Part shown: positions 9,686-18,911 of the stretch, piece after piece
Position numbering within the stretch: position 1 is the stretch's first letter
Layout of the letters: each line of letters opens with the position of its first letter
NCBI GenBank assembly: GCA_934725855.1
Contig: CAKVCL010000021.1
Location: 1 to 59,701, forward strand
Reading direction: 5' to 3'
Origin: an uncultured Cellulosilyticum sp.
GTDB lineage: Bacteria > Bacillota > Clostridia > Lachnospirales > Cellulosilyticaceae
DNA length: 59,701 bases
Translations under genes and position numbers: made by a program
Notes under the pieces: generated by a model
What the model saw: only the letters and a program-made list of their open reading frames with translations
Database searches by the model: none
Told to the model about the DNA's origin: nothing

Positions 9686-11926
9686 ATGGAAAAGCAGCAG
9701 ACTAAAGGAAAAAGATGGTCTATAGCAACAGTTGTAATGCTTTGCATGGCCTTTTTCAGTCAATTTATTTTAGACTTTAATGCTAAGCTTGTATGGATAG
9801 TAACCAGTATTTTTCTAGTGGCATTTATTCCTTTGGGAGAAAAAATTTATAAGTATGAAGAAGATAAAGAAGGATCTAGGATTCATTTAGTATGGGGAAT
9901 AAGTATGATTCTTATTGCAGCAGTCATAAGTTATGCTATAGAAAGTGGGAATACGGTTGTTGAAGAAGGATACTTCAAATGGCTAAAAAAAATAACTGAA
10001 GAAGGAAATAAAAGTTTAGAATATGAGGGGGCGACATTAGTTCTAGGGCAATATATATTGTTCTTATTTTTATATGGACATTCAGTATGGAAAGTGGCTC
10101 GATACAAAATTAATGACTGGCTCCCTAATTTTGAGGGATTAATTGGTGCAGTGGGAATTGTATTTTATGTAAAAGAAGGGGTAGGGGGACAAAGTAGATT
10201 AAATATTATTATAGCAACAGCATGTCTGCTTGTAGTTTATCGAGTAATTAGGTATTTAAATAATAGGGAAAAAAGAATTAGATATGAACTATCACCAATA
10301 GATTATTTAAAGATACATGTTATGAGTTTTATTCTTGTAATTAGTGTAGGGTTAATCGTACCAGAGTATCACGAACTTCCGGGAGCAAGGTGGATTCGAA
10401 ATGCAATCAGCCAATTAAGTGGGAATACAAGCTTGCAAAGTAAAGTACCTTTACAAAAAGGATTGAATGATGATATCAAATTATCAGAAGCAATCTTATT
10501 TAGAGTAAAAGCATCTGAAAACTTATATTTAAGGGACATGGCGTATAAGAATTATGAAAATGGTATATGGAGCGTAGCAGATGATAAAGTAACGGAGAAT
10601 TATATAGCATTTAAACCTCAGTACTTACAAGCAGAATACCTACAGACAGAGAGCATGCTGGATGAATTAAGCTATCAAAATAGCCAAAATAAAAGTATTT
10701 TCCCAAGATATGCTGCTATAGCTAATCATGAAGCTAGTGTTGTTCGTAAGAAGCAGTACACAGTTTTGCAAAATCCAATTAATAAGATTAATTACTTTAC
10801 GGTGAATGGGATTACGAATATTAAAGATGAGACAAACAGTACAATATATTATTATCAAAATATAAATAACTGTTATTTCTATAATAGACAACTAACGGAG
10901 CCTAGTAATTATACGGTAGATTATTATGAACATACCCCAAGAATGGGAAGTAGAGAGTATATGTTCTTGCAAGAGATGAATGCTAGAAATTGGGAGGCAC
11001 TTTATAGTGAGATTACAAACAATAGACAAATTTACGGATATGATTTAAAGGATTATCCAAAACTACTTTTAACCTATACACCTATGATACAGTATCATAA
11101 TGCTACAAAAAATTTTTTACAGATTCCTAAAGAATTAAAAGAACCTATAAGAAAATTAACAAGACGAATTACAGTATCAAAAAGATCAGATTGGTCAAGA
11201 GCAGAAAGTATATGTACCTATTTGAAAGAGAAGTATTCATATTCATTATATAATAAGGCTTCAGGTGAAGGGGAGCCTATATATAACTTTTTGTTTAAAG
11301 ATAAAGAAGGCATTTGTCAGGAGTTTGCCACAAGTATGGCACTCATGTGTAGAAGTATAGGAATTCCGGCTAAATATGTTACGGGATATTTAGTGACAGA
11401 AAAAGAAAATGATACGGGAGATTATATTGTAAGAGAAAAAGATGCACATGCCTTTGTAGAAGTATATATTGCAGGTTATGGCTGGATGACATTTGATCCA
11501 ACCCCATCTACAGAAATAGAGGAAGAGAAAAGGGTTGAAGATGAGGACTGGTCTATGAAAGAGTCTTTAAAAATAGTAGGCGTAATTACATTTTTAATTG
11601 TACTGTTTATTATCTCTAGAGGAGGCATATTCTATCTTCAAGATCTTATTTGGCAAATTAAAATAATATTTTATAAACCAGATAAGCAAATTGAAATGAT
11701 TATGTTAGAAACGTCTAAGTGGTTAGAAACTCAGGGGTATAAGAGGGAGAAATATGAAACCTTATCAAACTATTGTGAAAGACTTAATCATGAAGGAATA
11801 CAAATTTATAAGATGGAAAAACTTTATGAAGCACATAAATATGGAGGTCTGCCTATAAATAAAAAAGATGCTCATGAAGCATATAGGGAGTATAAAGCAT
11901 TAAAAATAAAATTAAAGAATAATTAG
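9686..11926 (+). CDS. Membrane-anchored transglutaminase-like protein
   Basis: 746 residues. Several N-terminal membrane helices (within about 15-225), an extracytoplasmic region, then a transglutaminase/cysteine-protease core with C544 in GICQEFATSMA, H588 in DAHAFVEVY and D604 in WMTFDPTP, the complete Cys-His-Asp triad. One further helix (about 625-645) is followed by a cytosolic DUF4129-like tail. AGGAGG precedes the ATG. With MoxR and DUF58 it forms the widespread but poorly understood three-gene module, probably acting on surface proteins or peptidoglycan peptides (inference). Confidence 0.9.
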   Translation: MEKQQTKGKRWSIATVVMLCMAFFSQFILDFNAKLVWIVTSIFLVAFIPLGEKIYKYEEDKEGSRIHLVWGISMILIAAVISYAIESGNTVVEEGYFKWLKKITEEGNKSLEYEGATLVLGQYILFLFLYGHSVWKVARYKINDWLPNFEGLIGAVGIVFYVKEGVGGQSRLNIIIATACLLVVYRVIRYLNNREKRIRYELSPIDYLKIHVMSFILVISVGLIVPEYHELPGARWIRNAISQLSGNTSLQSKVPLQKGLNDDIKLSEAILFRVKASENLYLRDMAYKNYENGIWSVADDKVTENYIAFKPQYLQAEYLQTESMLDELSYQNSQNKSIFPRYAAIANHEASVVRKKQYTVLQNPINKINYFTVNGITNIKDETNSTIYYYQNINNCYFYNRQLTEPSNYTVDYYEHTPRMGSREYMFLQEMNARNWEALYSEITNNRQIYGYDLKDYPKLLLTYTPMIQYHNATKNFLQIPKELKEPIRKLTRRITVSKRSDWSRAESICTYLKEKYSYSLYNKASGEGEPIYNFLFKDKEGICQEFATSMALMCRSIGIPAKYVTGYLVTEKENDTGDYIVREKDAHAFVEVYIAGYGWMTFDPTPSTEIEEEKRVEDEDWSMKESLKIVGVITFLIVLFIISRGGIFYLQDLIWQIKIIFYKPDKQIEMIMLETSKWLETQGYKREKYETLSNYCERLNHEGIQIYKMEKLYEAHKYGGLPINKKDAHEAYREYKALKIKLKNN

Positions 11927-11989
11927 TGATAGAAATCCTCTTTGTAGAATAGATATAAATTAGATAAATAACTATGGAAGGGGATTTTT

Positions 11990-12319
11990 ATGGATCGAAG
12001 AGAGCAATTTAAAAGATGGTTACAGAATGTAAGAATTAAAAAAACAGGAAGACCTATTCCTGAAAAGATGATTGATGGATATTTAAGAAATATACATAGA
12101 GTATCAGATGCTATGTATGAATCTGGAGTTATCTCAAAAAGATTATACAGTATGCGTACAATAGAAGAATTAAGTACTGCTGTTAGGGCAATTGAAAAGG
12201 ATAGCATGTATCGCACGATGAATGTCAAACATGAAAATATGTGCCAGAAAGCACTACAGTACTATTTGAGTTTTACAGAAGAAGTATGTCAAAAGGCTGA
12301 GTTAACAGTTGAGGAATAA
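11990..12319 (+). CDS. Small protein of unknown function (109 aa)
   Basis: Mostly helical, charged protein beginning MDRREQFKRWL and lacking signal peptide or membrane segment. The N-terminal pattern (RxxFKxWL, then a run ending in a YLRNIHRVSDAMYESG segment) resembles the SAM-like core-binding domain of tyrosine recombinases and restriction accessory proteins, but no catalytic domain follows. Site AAGGGG precedes the ATG. It is 63 bp after the transglutaminase gene, in the same direction, and ends before a strong terminator. Confidence 0.6.
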   Translation: MDRREQFKRWLQNVRIKKTGRPIPEKMIDGYLRNIHRVSDAMYESGVISKRLYSMRTIEELSTAVRAIEKDSMYRTMNVKHENMCQKALQYYLSFTEEVCQKAELTVEE

Positions 12320-12360
12320 AGTGTGGACAAGTCTTTAATTATGAGTAATTAATGTGGATA

Positions 12361-12407
12361 AAAAGGCACTCAATAATCTTTTGAAGAGGATTATTGAGTG
12401 CCTTTTT
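12361..12407. terminator. Bidirectional terminator
   Basis: Long stem, AAAAGGCACTCAATAATC with its complement at 12389-12407, A-rich on one side and T-rich on the other. It separates the plus-strand 109-residue gene from the minus-strand SUKH gene. Confidence 0.92.
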
Positions 12408-12414
12408 ATAAAAA

Positions 12415-12924
12415 TTAAGATACTGCTGGTATGTAGTTTAAATAATAAGTTGGGTTTTCTAAAAGTTTTTGAATAAATACAATTAAGTTAGGTGCAATTT
12501 CTTCACCAAAACGACAGATCCTTCCAAGATTGACGCCTTCTTCAAGACCAATCGTAATATAATCTAAGTTACTTGTTAATAAGAAAGGTAATTCATTTGG
12601 CATGAGGAGATTACAATTTAATTTGATATTTGTCCAATCGCCCTCGCAAAAGTAAATATCTAAGTCTGTTTTTGGTTGTTCTAGTCCATTGTTTACAAGG
12701 TCGTGTGCGCTAAAGTAACCGCAGCCTACTTCCCGCCAGAAGGCTTTAAGTTCGTTAGGTAAGTGATAACCAATAGTAGCTAGTCTTGCTTCAGCAGTGT
12801 TAATGTCTTCAAAGGTTGGCGTAGAGATTCTAATAAAATTATTTTTGATATTACTCCAGTTAAATGATTTGGTATCTTCTGGTTGCCATTCTATAATTTG
12901 ATCTTTCAAAAAACTAAAATACAC
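12415..12924 (-). CDS. SMI1/KNR4 (SUKH)-family protein
   Basis: 169 residues from the GTG at 12924, preferred because a GGGGGG site lies about 9 bases upstream; a TTG at 12942 would run through that site. The SUKH pattern is visible: paired helices with LPNELKAFWREVGCGYF, then the acidic PFLLTSNLDYITIG strand region. SUKH proteins are often immunity proteins for contact-dependent toxins, but no toxin gene is adjacent, so a housekeeping or solitary immunity role is open. Confidence 0.75.
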   Translation of the reverse strand: MYFSFLKDQIIEWQPEDTKSFNWSNIKNNFIRISTPTFEDINTAEARLATIGYHLPNELKAFWREVGCGYFSAHDLVNNGLEQPKTDLDIYFCEGDWTNIKLNCNLLMPNELPFLLTSNLDYITIGLEEGVNLGRICRFGEEIAPNLIVFIQKLLENPTYYLNYIPAVS

Positions 12925-13237
12925 TATAAACACACCCCCCAATTGTTTAAATGTAAACTTATTTTAGCACTACAGAATACAAGTTAAAATAGAAAAAGAC
13001 ATTTACGAAATTCGAAATTAATAAAAAAGCTTTAATGAATTTTTAATATATAAAATATTTCGTTGAGTATATGGAGAAATTTTATAGATGTATGAATTAA
13101 AGATAAAATGATATAGAAATATCAAGAAGTGGATTATAATATAAAACAGGTAGATAAGATAATTAGAGATAGAAATCTAGGGATAAATATAACTCATATA
13201 GAACATAATTTTAAGCTAAATAAAGGAGAGAAGGCTG

Positions 13238-13657
13238 ATGAAAAAACAAGAATTTATGGGGAAATATCACATTTCAGAAGAAAGTTTTGAGAAAACAGGT
13301 TTGGAATGGGATGAATTAATTGATATCTATGCAGATTATTGTAAGAAGCAAAATGAATTAGAACCTATATTAAATATGGTTGCAGATACATTGAGAAAAG
13401 ATGAAAAGGTACATTCTATTAAACAACGTCTTAAGAATCCAGAGCATTTAATAGAAAAGATTATTCGAAAGAAGATAAAGGATCCAAGTAGAAAGGTTAC
13501 AATAGAAAATTATGCAGATCAAATTACGGAGTTAGAAGAACTTATTGAAAACTCTAGGATGGAAGCTGAAGAAAAAGAAGAGATGAGAGGCAGAATTTCC
13601 ATTTTAGCAGGAGCATTAGCTCGTGCAGCGACTCAAGTAGATCCATTGTTGATGTAG
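13238..13657 (+). CDS. Truncated RelA/SpoT-like protein
   Basis: 139 residues. Residues about 1-98 look like the N-terminus of clostridial single-domain RelA/SpoT proteins: a helical leader, then VHSIKQRLKNPEHLIEKIIRKK with the R-x-K substrate motif, ending YADQITEL. The conserved D-x-x-G-x-R segment and everything catalytic after it are missing; instead a charged helix and a short tail follow. An out-of-frame reading continues for about 20 codons past the stop (to 13720), suggesting a deletion plus frameshift. Probably not an active (p)ppGpp synthetase. GGAGAG precedes the ATG. Confidence 0.6.
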   Translation: MKKQEFMGKYHISEESFEKTGLEWDELIDIYADYCKKQNELEPILNMVADTLRKDEKVHSIKQRLKNPEHLIEKIIRKKIKDPSRKVTIENYADQITELEELIENSRMEAEEKEEMRGRISILAGALARAATQVDPLLM

Positions 13658-13766
13658 GAGAAAAATTTCAAGAAATCATTATTTCACCAGAAGAATCTCA
13701 GAAGGATGAGATGGACTAACAAAGTATATAAAATAAATGAATAATCGTAAGTTTTAGGAGAAGAAT

Positions 13767-14705
13767 ATGCCTACCAATAAAAAGATGTTAACTGCACTAA
13801 GAAAGTTGTTTTATTCAGATAAAGATTTAAAAGATACTTATCAAATTGAAAGAAAAAGAGTCAATATGACACACCCCTTTGTTTTGAAGTCTTTATATAA
13901 AATGTGGGATCGTGAAGTAAGCTTTGAAGATCGTAAGATTCCAGTAAGACTTTTTGTCCCAAGAGAAGAAGGAGATTATCCATTAATGATTTTCTTTCAT
14001 GGAGGTGGGTTTGTAACAGGTAATATTGATAGTTATAGTAGGGTTTGTTTACGAATGGCAAATATAACAAAACATATGATCTTATCAGTAGATTATAGAC
14101 TAGCTCCAGAGCATCCTTTTCCAGCAGGTCTTGAAGATTGCTATGCTGTGGTAAAAGAAGTTGCTAAGAGTCAGTTTGGACTGAGTCATTCAAAGGGTAA
14201 GATTACCTTGATTGGAGATAGTGCAGGTGGCAATTTAGCCGCAGCAGTGTCTCTTTTAGCTAAGGAAAGAGGAGAATTCAAGATAGATAGGCAGATTTTG
14301 TTGTATCCAGCCACAAATAGTGATCATAGTGATGCTTCACCTTATCCTTCTGTTAAGGAAAATGGAAGTGATTACTTATTAACTCAAAAACGCATGATGG
14401 ATTATATTGATTTATATGTACCCGATAAAAAAGACCTTAAAAATCCATATGTTGCCCCTATACTTGCAAAAGATTTAGAAGGGCAACCAGAAACACTTAT
14501 TATTACAGCTGAGTATGATTTGCTAAGAGATGAGGGAGAAGATTATGGCAGGCGATTATATGAGGCAGGAAATGAAGTAGAGATTTATCGCTTATCAGAT
14601 GCTATTCATGGATTTATTGCATTAATGCCAGTATTCCCAGAAGTTAGAGCATGTTATAAGATTATCAATAGATTTTTAAATAAAGGAGAAGAACATGAGT
14701 CGTAA
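13767..14705 (+). CDS. Alpha/beta hydrolase, HSL-type esterase/lipase
   Basis: 312 residues. The oxyanion-hole motif HGGG is at 78-81, the nucleophile elbow GDSAGG centres on S152, and the acid/base residues are D251 and H281 (IHGF). This is the hormone-sensitive-lipase family of small acyl-ester hydrolases. No signal peptide, so cytosolic. TTAGGAG precedes the ATG. Its 3' end overlaps the next gene by 11 bp, so hydrolase and acyltransferase are translationally coupled. Confidence 0.92.
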   Translation: MPTNKKMLTALRKLFYSDKDLKDTYQIERKRVNMTHPFVLKSLYKMWDREVSFEDRKIPVRLFVPREEGDYPLMIFFHGGGFVTGNIDSYSRVCLRMANITKHMILSVDYRLAPEHPFPAGLEDCYAVVKEVAKSQFGLSHSKGKITLIGDSAGGNLAAAVSLLAKERGEFKIDRQILLYPATNSDHSDASPYPSVKENGSDYLLTQKRMMDYIDLYVPDKKDLKNPYVAPILAKDLEGQPETLIITAEYDLLRDEGEDYGRRLYEAGNEVEIYRLSDAIHGFIALMPVFPEVRACYKIINRFLNKGEEHES

Positions 14706-15963
14706 AAAAGAACTCACATGGAGTAAACTAGATAATGCGGCTAAAATTTTTCCGATCAATAGTAATAAGTATGATACAAAAGTCTTTCGTTTCTCTTGTC
14801 GTTTAAAAGAGGAGATTAAGGCTGAAATTTTACAGAAGGCACTAGACAAGACCATGCATGCCTTTCCAATGTATGGCTCAATTATCAGAAAGGGATTATT
14901 TTGGTACTACTTTGAACGTACGTCTATTAAGCCTGTTGTAAAAGAAGAAAATCATTCTCCATGTGGACAAATATATGATGAAACCATAAAGGGACTTCTT
15001 TTTGAAGTCACATACTATAAGAAGCGCATCAACTTAGAGGTGCATCATGCCTTATCAGATGGAGTGGGTGCCATACAGTTTTTGCGTACATTGGTATTAA
15101 ATTATTTAGTGGCAAGGCATAAAGAGGCATTAGAAGAGGTGCCATTAAGCATTGATTATGATGCTTCTCTTACAGAAAGAGAGATAGATGGCTTTAACCA
15201 ATATTCTTCTAAAGACAAGGGAGATAAAATGCCCTCTATTGGAAAAGCTTATAAATTTAAAGGTGAGCGTATTGATGAGGATTTTTTGCAAGTCATTAAT
15301 GGACAAGTTTCTGTTAAGGAGATTATGAATATCGCCCATGAATATCACACAACGCTAACGATTTACTTAACAGCAGTACTCATTGACTCTATTGGAAAGC
15401 AAATGAGTGAAAGAGAAAAAAAACGTCCAGTGGTGGTATCTGTTCCAGTTAATTTAAGACCTTATTTTGAATCTGCATCAGCACGAAATTTTTTCAGTGT
15501 GATTTTAGTCCCTTATCGATTTGGTGAGGGGCAGGATGACTTAGAGGATATTATTATTTATTTAAAGGAGTTCTTTGAAAGAGAATTAAAAGCTGAAAAA
15601 CTTAAAGCACGTATTAATCACTTAGTAGCACTAGAAAAGAATTATATTACAAGGGCTGTGCCATTAATTCTTAAAAAACCTACTTTAAAGTTAGCGCATT
15701 ATTTTAATAATGAGGAAGTAACCACAAGCTTTTCAAATACAGGTAAAATTGTGATGCCTGAAAAGCTTATTCCCTATATTGATGGATTTGATATGTGCGT
15801 GAGTACTAGAAAAATACAAGTTTGCTTGTGCTCTTTTGGAGACCAGCTTTCTATAAGCTTTACCTCTCCGTTTGTGGGAACAGAGGTACAAAAGCATTTT
15901 TTTAGAACTTTAACGAAACAAGGTGTTAAAGTAATCATTAGCACCAATTTAATAGAAGAATAG
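14695..15963 (+). CDS. Condensation-domain-like acyltransferase (alcohol acetyltransferase family)
   Basis: 422 residues. The HHxxxDG active motif is present as HHALSDG (H117, H118, D122, G123), as in chloramphenicol acetyltransferase, NRPS condensation domains and AATase proteins. A later SFSNTGK segment matches the conserved C-terminal part of the family. Translationally coupled to the esterase upstream, so the pair may make and break the same ester. The acyl donor and acceptor are not readable from sequence. Confidence 0.85.
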   Translation: MSRKKELTWSKLDNAAKIFPINSNKYDTKVFRFSCRLKEEIKAEILQKALDKTMHAFPMYGSIIRKGLFWYYFERTSIKPVVKEENHSPCGQIYDETIKGLLFEVTYYKKRINLEVHHALSDGVGAIQFLRTLVLNYLVARHKEALEEVPLSIDYDASLTEREIDGFNQYSSKDKGDKMPSIGKAYKFKGERIDEDFLQVINGQVSVKEIMNIAHEYHTTLTIYLTAVLIDSIGKQMSEREKKRPVVVSVPVNLRPYFESASARNFFSVILVPYRFGEGQDDLEDIIIYLKEFFERELKAEKLKARINHLVALEKNYITRAVPLILKKPTLKLAHYFNNEEVTTSFSNTGKIVMPEKLIPYIDGFDMCVSTRKIQVCLCSFGDQLSISFTSPFVGTEVQKHFFRTLTKQGVKVIISTNLIEE

Positions 15964-15985
15964 TTGCATATGAGGAGAATAGCCG

Positions 15986-16654
15986 ATGAAATATTGTGAC
16001 AAGTGTAAGGTGGAGGTAAGAGGAAGTCAAGAATTTTGTCCTCTTTGCCAAAATGAACTACAAGTGAAAGAAACGTCTGATAGTGAAGATGTTTATCCAA
16101 ATCAAGTTGAAAAACGATTTGATAATCATATGTTATTAAAGGTTTTTGGATTCATTGGACTTAGTGCAAGTATATTAGCCGTATTTTTTAATATCACTTT
16201 ACATTCAAAGAGCTTATGGTCGCTTATAGTAGTGGTGGTCATGGCTTGTTTATGGCTTAGTTTAGCAATAGCCATAAGAAAGCATAAAGATATCTTAAAG
16301 TATTTGTGGCAACAAATGGTTATCATCACCGTACTTACAATTTGTATAGATGCACTGACAGGACATCATGGGTGGTCAATTAGTTTTGTGCTTCCCACTA
16401 TACTAACTGTAGCGATGATTGTGATGTATTTACTGTCCAAGATACTGCATTTACAAGTAGGCGATTATATGATTTATTTACTCTTAGATGCATTTTTTGG
16501 AGTGATTCCTTTGGTATTAGTCAATACCCATAAGCTTATTTCAGACATTCCTTCATTAATTTGTATCCTTACAAGTATTATCTCTGTGGTAGCCCTTGTA
16601 ATATTTGAAGGAAAGAATATTATGAGTGAACTTAACCGAAGACTGCACATATGA
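15986..16654 (+). CDS. DUF6320-like zinc-ribbon membrane protein
   Basis: 222 residues. An N-terminal zinc ribbon (C4, C7, C18, C21 in CDKC and CPLC) is followed by about six membrane helices between 50 and 212. Clostridial genomes often carry this gene beside an esterase and an AATase-like protein, as here (22 bp downstream). Function unknown; it may tether or regulate the ester-forming enzymes at the membrane (inference). GAGGAGA precedes the ATG. Confidence 0.8.
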   Translation: MKYCDKCKVEVRGSQEFCPLCQNELQVKETSDSEDVYPNQVEKRFDNHMLLKVFGFIGLSASILAVFFNITLHSKSLWSLIVVVVMACLWLSLAIAIRKHKDILKYLWQQMVIITVLTICIDALTGHHGWSISFVLPTILTVAMIVMYLLSKILHLQVGDYMIYLLLDAFFGVIPLVLVNTHKLISDIPSLICILTSIISVVALVIFEGKNIMSELNRRLHI

Positions 16655-16707
16655 TAAAAACTAATGATTAAACGCTATCAAATGTATAGCGTAGAATGGA
16701 GAATACA

Positions 16708-18426
16708 ATGAAGAAACAAGAGGATTTAGAAGAAATCTTAGAACGCATAGATGGAAAAGGATATGCTGCATATAGAGACATAAAAGGAGAATACGAGTGC
16801 AAAGGTTATTCACTTTGTATCGATCACGCTCAAGTGGATCCATTTGCACCCCCTTCAAAGGTTCGTGTAAGAGTAAAAGAGGCTATGCATCAGATTCCTA
16901 AAGACTTATGGGATAGCAGGATAAAGAGGATAGCTGTTTCAGATTTTTTAACGAGAGCTTTCAGGGAAAACATTAGAAAGTTTTACGATGGCGTAGGTGG
17001 CTCAGGAAAAAGTGGACTGTTGGTGATTGATGACTGTGGGATGCAAATGATAGAAAGAACCTCTGTCATCATTCATGAAAAAGAAATAGAAGTACGTTTT
17101 GAAGTAGGACTGCCTGCAGCAGGAAGAAAGGTATTAGGTAAAAGTGCAGCTCAAATCTTTTGCAAAGCACTGCCTCAAATTGTGGAAGCTTCTATTTTTT
17201 ATAGAAACATCAATCAGAAGGCTTTAGCTAGACAAGTAGAATTAATTATGGATCAACAAGTGATACGTGAAGAACTAAAAAAACGTAATCTAGTGGCATT
17301 TATTGCGAATGGCGCTATTTTGCCAAGAGAGAATGGCATTTCTCAAAGACCACTAAGAAAAGAAAGTGTACCTTTTAAGAGCCCTGAGCATTTAGAAGTG
17401 GCCATGAACTTGCCTTATAAAGGGGAAATCAAAGGAATGGGAATTCCTAAAGGCATTACACTCATTGTTGGGGGAGGATATCATGGAAAATCCACTCTAT
17501 TAAATGCCATAGAATTAGGTGTTTATAATCATATTGCAGGGGATGGAAGAGAATATGTCATCACAAATGAGGATGCTATCAAGGTAAGAGCTGAAGACGG
17601 GCGTAGCGTAGAAAAAGTTAATATTAGTGCTTTTATCAATAATTTGCCTAATGGTAAAGACACAGTTAGGTTCTCTACTCAAAATGCAAGTGGCAGTACG
17701 TCACAAGCAGCTAATATGATGGAAGCATTAGAAGTAGGAACAAGTTGTTTACTTATTGATGAGGATACCTCAGCAACTAACTTTATGATTCGAGATAGCC
17801 AAATGCAGCAATTAGTTAAGAAAGAAAAAGAGCCTATCACACCATTTATCGATAAGGCAAAACAACTTTATAAAGAGCAGGACGTCTCTACGATACTAGT
17901 AGTTGGTGGTTCTGGAGAGTACTTTGATATTGCAGATTTAGTGATTATGATGGATGAATACATTCCAAAAGATGTAACAAAACAAGCTAAAGAGATTGCA
18001 AAGAGCTATGAACATAAAAGAGAAAATGTTGAAAATGAAGCTTTTGGTGAGATTAGCAAAAGAAAACTATCTAAAGAAAGCTTCCCAGTACTAGGAAGAG
18101 ATATGCGTATTAAAGTACGTAATAAAGAAAGTATTTCATATGGTAAGTCTGATATTCATTTAAGTTATATTGAGCAATTAATGGATTACAATCAAACAAA
18201 TTGTATTGGTGTTATGCTAGAGTACATTGTAACTGAAATCCTTGGAAAGCAAGGCAAAGGAGAAATCAGCCTTAATGAGGTAACTTGTAAACTCTACGAT
18301 AAGATTGAAGGTGAGGGATTAGGAAGCATTTCCCTCTATACAAGGCATTCAGGTAATTTAGTCCTACCAAGAAAATATGAACTATGCGCTGCAATCAATC
18401 GATTTAGAGAACTTAAAATCAAGTAA
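16708..18426 (+). CDS. ABC-class ATPase (COG3044-type)
   Basis: 572 residues from the ATG at 16708, chosen because GGAG (16698-16701) sits correctly in front of it; an in-frame ATG at 16696 overlaps that site. Walker A is GGGYHGKST near 255-263, then a signature-like ASGSTSQAANMMEA and Walker B CLLIDEDTSATNFM. No membrane segment. This is the soluble 'ABC-ATPase domain' family with no known transporter partner; its biochemical role is unknown. Possibly cotranscribed with the DUF6320 gene 54 bp upstream. Confidence 0.85.
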   Translation: MKKQEDLEEILERIDGKGYAAYRDIKGEYECKGYSLCIDHAQVDPFAPPSKVRVRVKEAMHQIPKDLWDSRIKRIAVSDFLTRAFRENIRKFYDGVGGSGKSGLLVIDDCGMQMIERTSVIIHEKEIEVRFEVGLPAAGRKVLGKSAAQIFCKALPQIVEASIFYRNINQKALARQVELIMDQQVIREELKKRNLVAFIANGAILPRENGISQRPLRKESVPFKSPEHLEVAMNLPYKGEIKGMGIPKGITLIVGGGYHGKSTLLNAIELGVYNHIAGDGREYVITNEDAIKVRAEDGRSVEKVNISAFINNLPNGKDTVRFSTQNASGSTSQAANMMEALEVGTSCLLIDEDTSATNFMIRDSQMQQLVKKEKEPITPFIDKAKQLYKEQDVSTILVVGGSGEYFDIADLVIMMDEYIPKDVTKQAKEIAKSYEHKRENVENEAFGEISKRKLSKESFPVLGRDMRIKVRNKESISYGKSDIHLSYIEQLMDYNQTNCIGVMLEYIVTEILGKQGKGEISLNEVTCKLYDKIEGEGLGSISLYTRHSGNLVLPRKYELCAAINRFRELKIK

Positions 18427-18522
18427 GCATTGATAAAAAATACAGCCTTATCATTCATAAAGGACATATCCCCCTTAGTCTACACATAAAATATCTTATA
18501 GAAGTAGGCGGGGGGTGTAGGT

Positions 18523-18819
18523 ATGGAGCGAGTAATGTATATGATTATCTCATTAATTGTACTAGCTTATTTTTTAAATAGGGCAGGGGAACAGGACGCT
18601 GTTGTCTGGATGAGTGGATTAGTTGTTCTTGCTGTAATATACATGATTGTAACAGCATACTTGGATAAGAAGGCTAAGAAAAAGAAAGAACAAGAGGAAG
18701 AGGACAGAAAGCAACAAGAAGAGAAGAAAAAGGAGTTAAGCGCAAAGCAGGATAAAGAGGTAAGAGAGAATATAAAAGGGATATATGAAAACGTTAAGCA
18801 GATTAAAGAGAAAGTTTAA
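18523..18819 (+). CDS. Small membrane protein with charged coiled-coil tail
   Basis: 98 residues. Two hydrophobic segments (about 5-18 and 26-46) are followed by a highly charged Lys/Glu/Gln-rich helix from about 49, ending ENIKGIYENVKQIKEKV. GGGGGG precedes the ATG. No family recognised; the architecture suggests a membrane-tethered scaffold or regulator. Confidence 0.6.
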   Translation: MERVMYMIISLIVLAYFLNRAGEQDAVVWMSGLVVLAVIYMIVTAYLDKKAKKKKEQEEEDRKQQEEKKKELSAKQDKEVRENIKGIYENVKQIKEKV

Positions 18820-18872
18820 AGAGATAACGATTCCTCAAAAAAGTATAGAAATTTAATAGACAGAGTAAATAA

Positions 18873-18908
18873 AGGGACTAAGGCACAGAGAGTGTGTATT
18901 AGTCCCTC
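18873..18908. terminator. Hairpin between convergent genes
   Basis: AGGGACTA (18873-18880) pairs with TAGTCCCT (18900-18907) around an 18-base loop, flanked by A- and T-rich sequence. It lies at the stop end of the minus-strand HEPN gene and after the plus-strand small membrane protein. Confidence 0.6.
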
Positions 18909-18911
18909 TAT

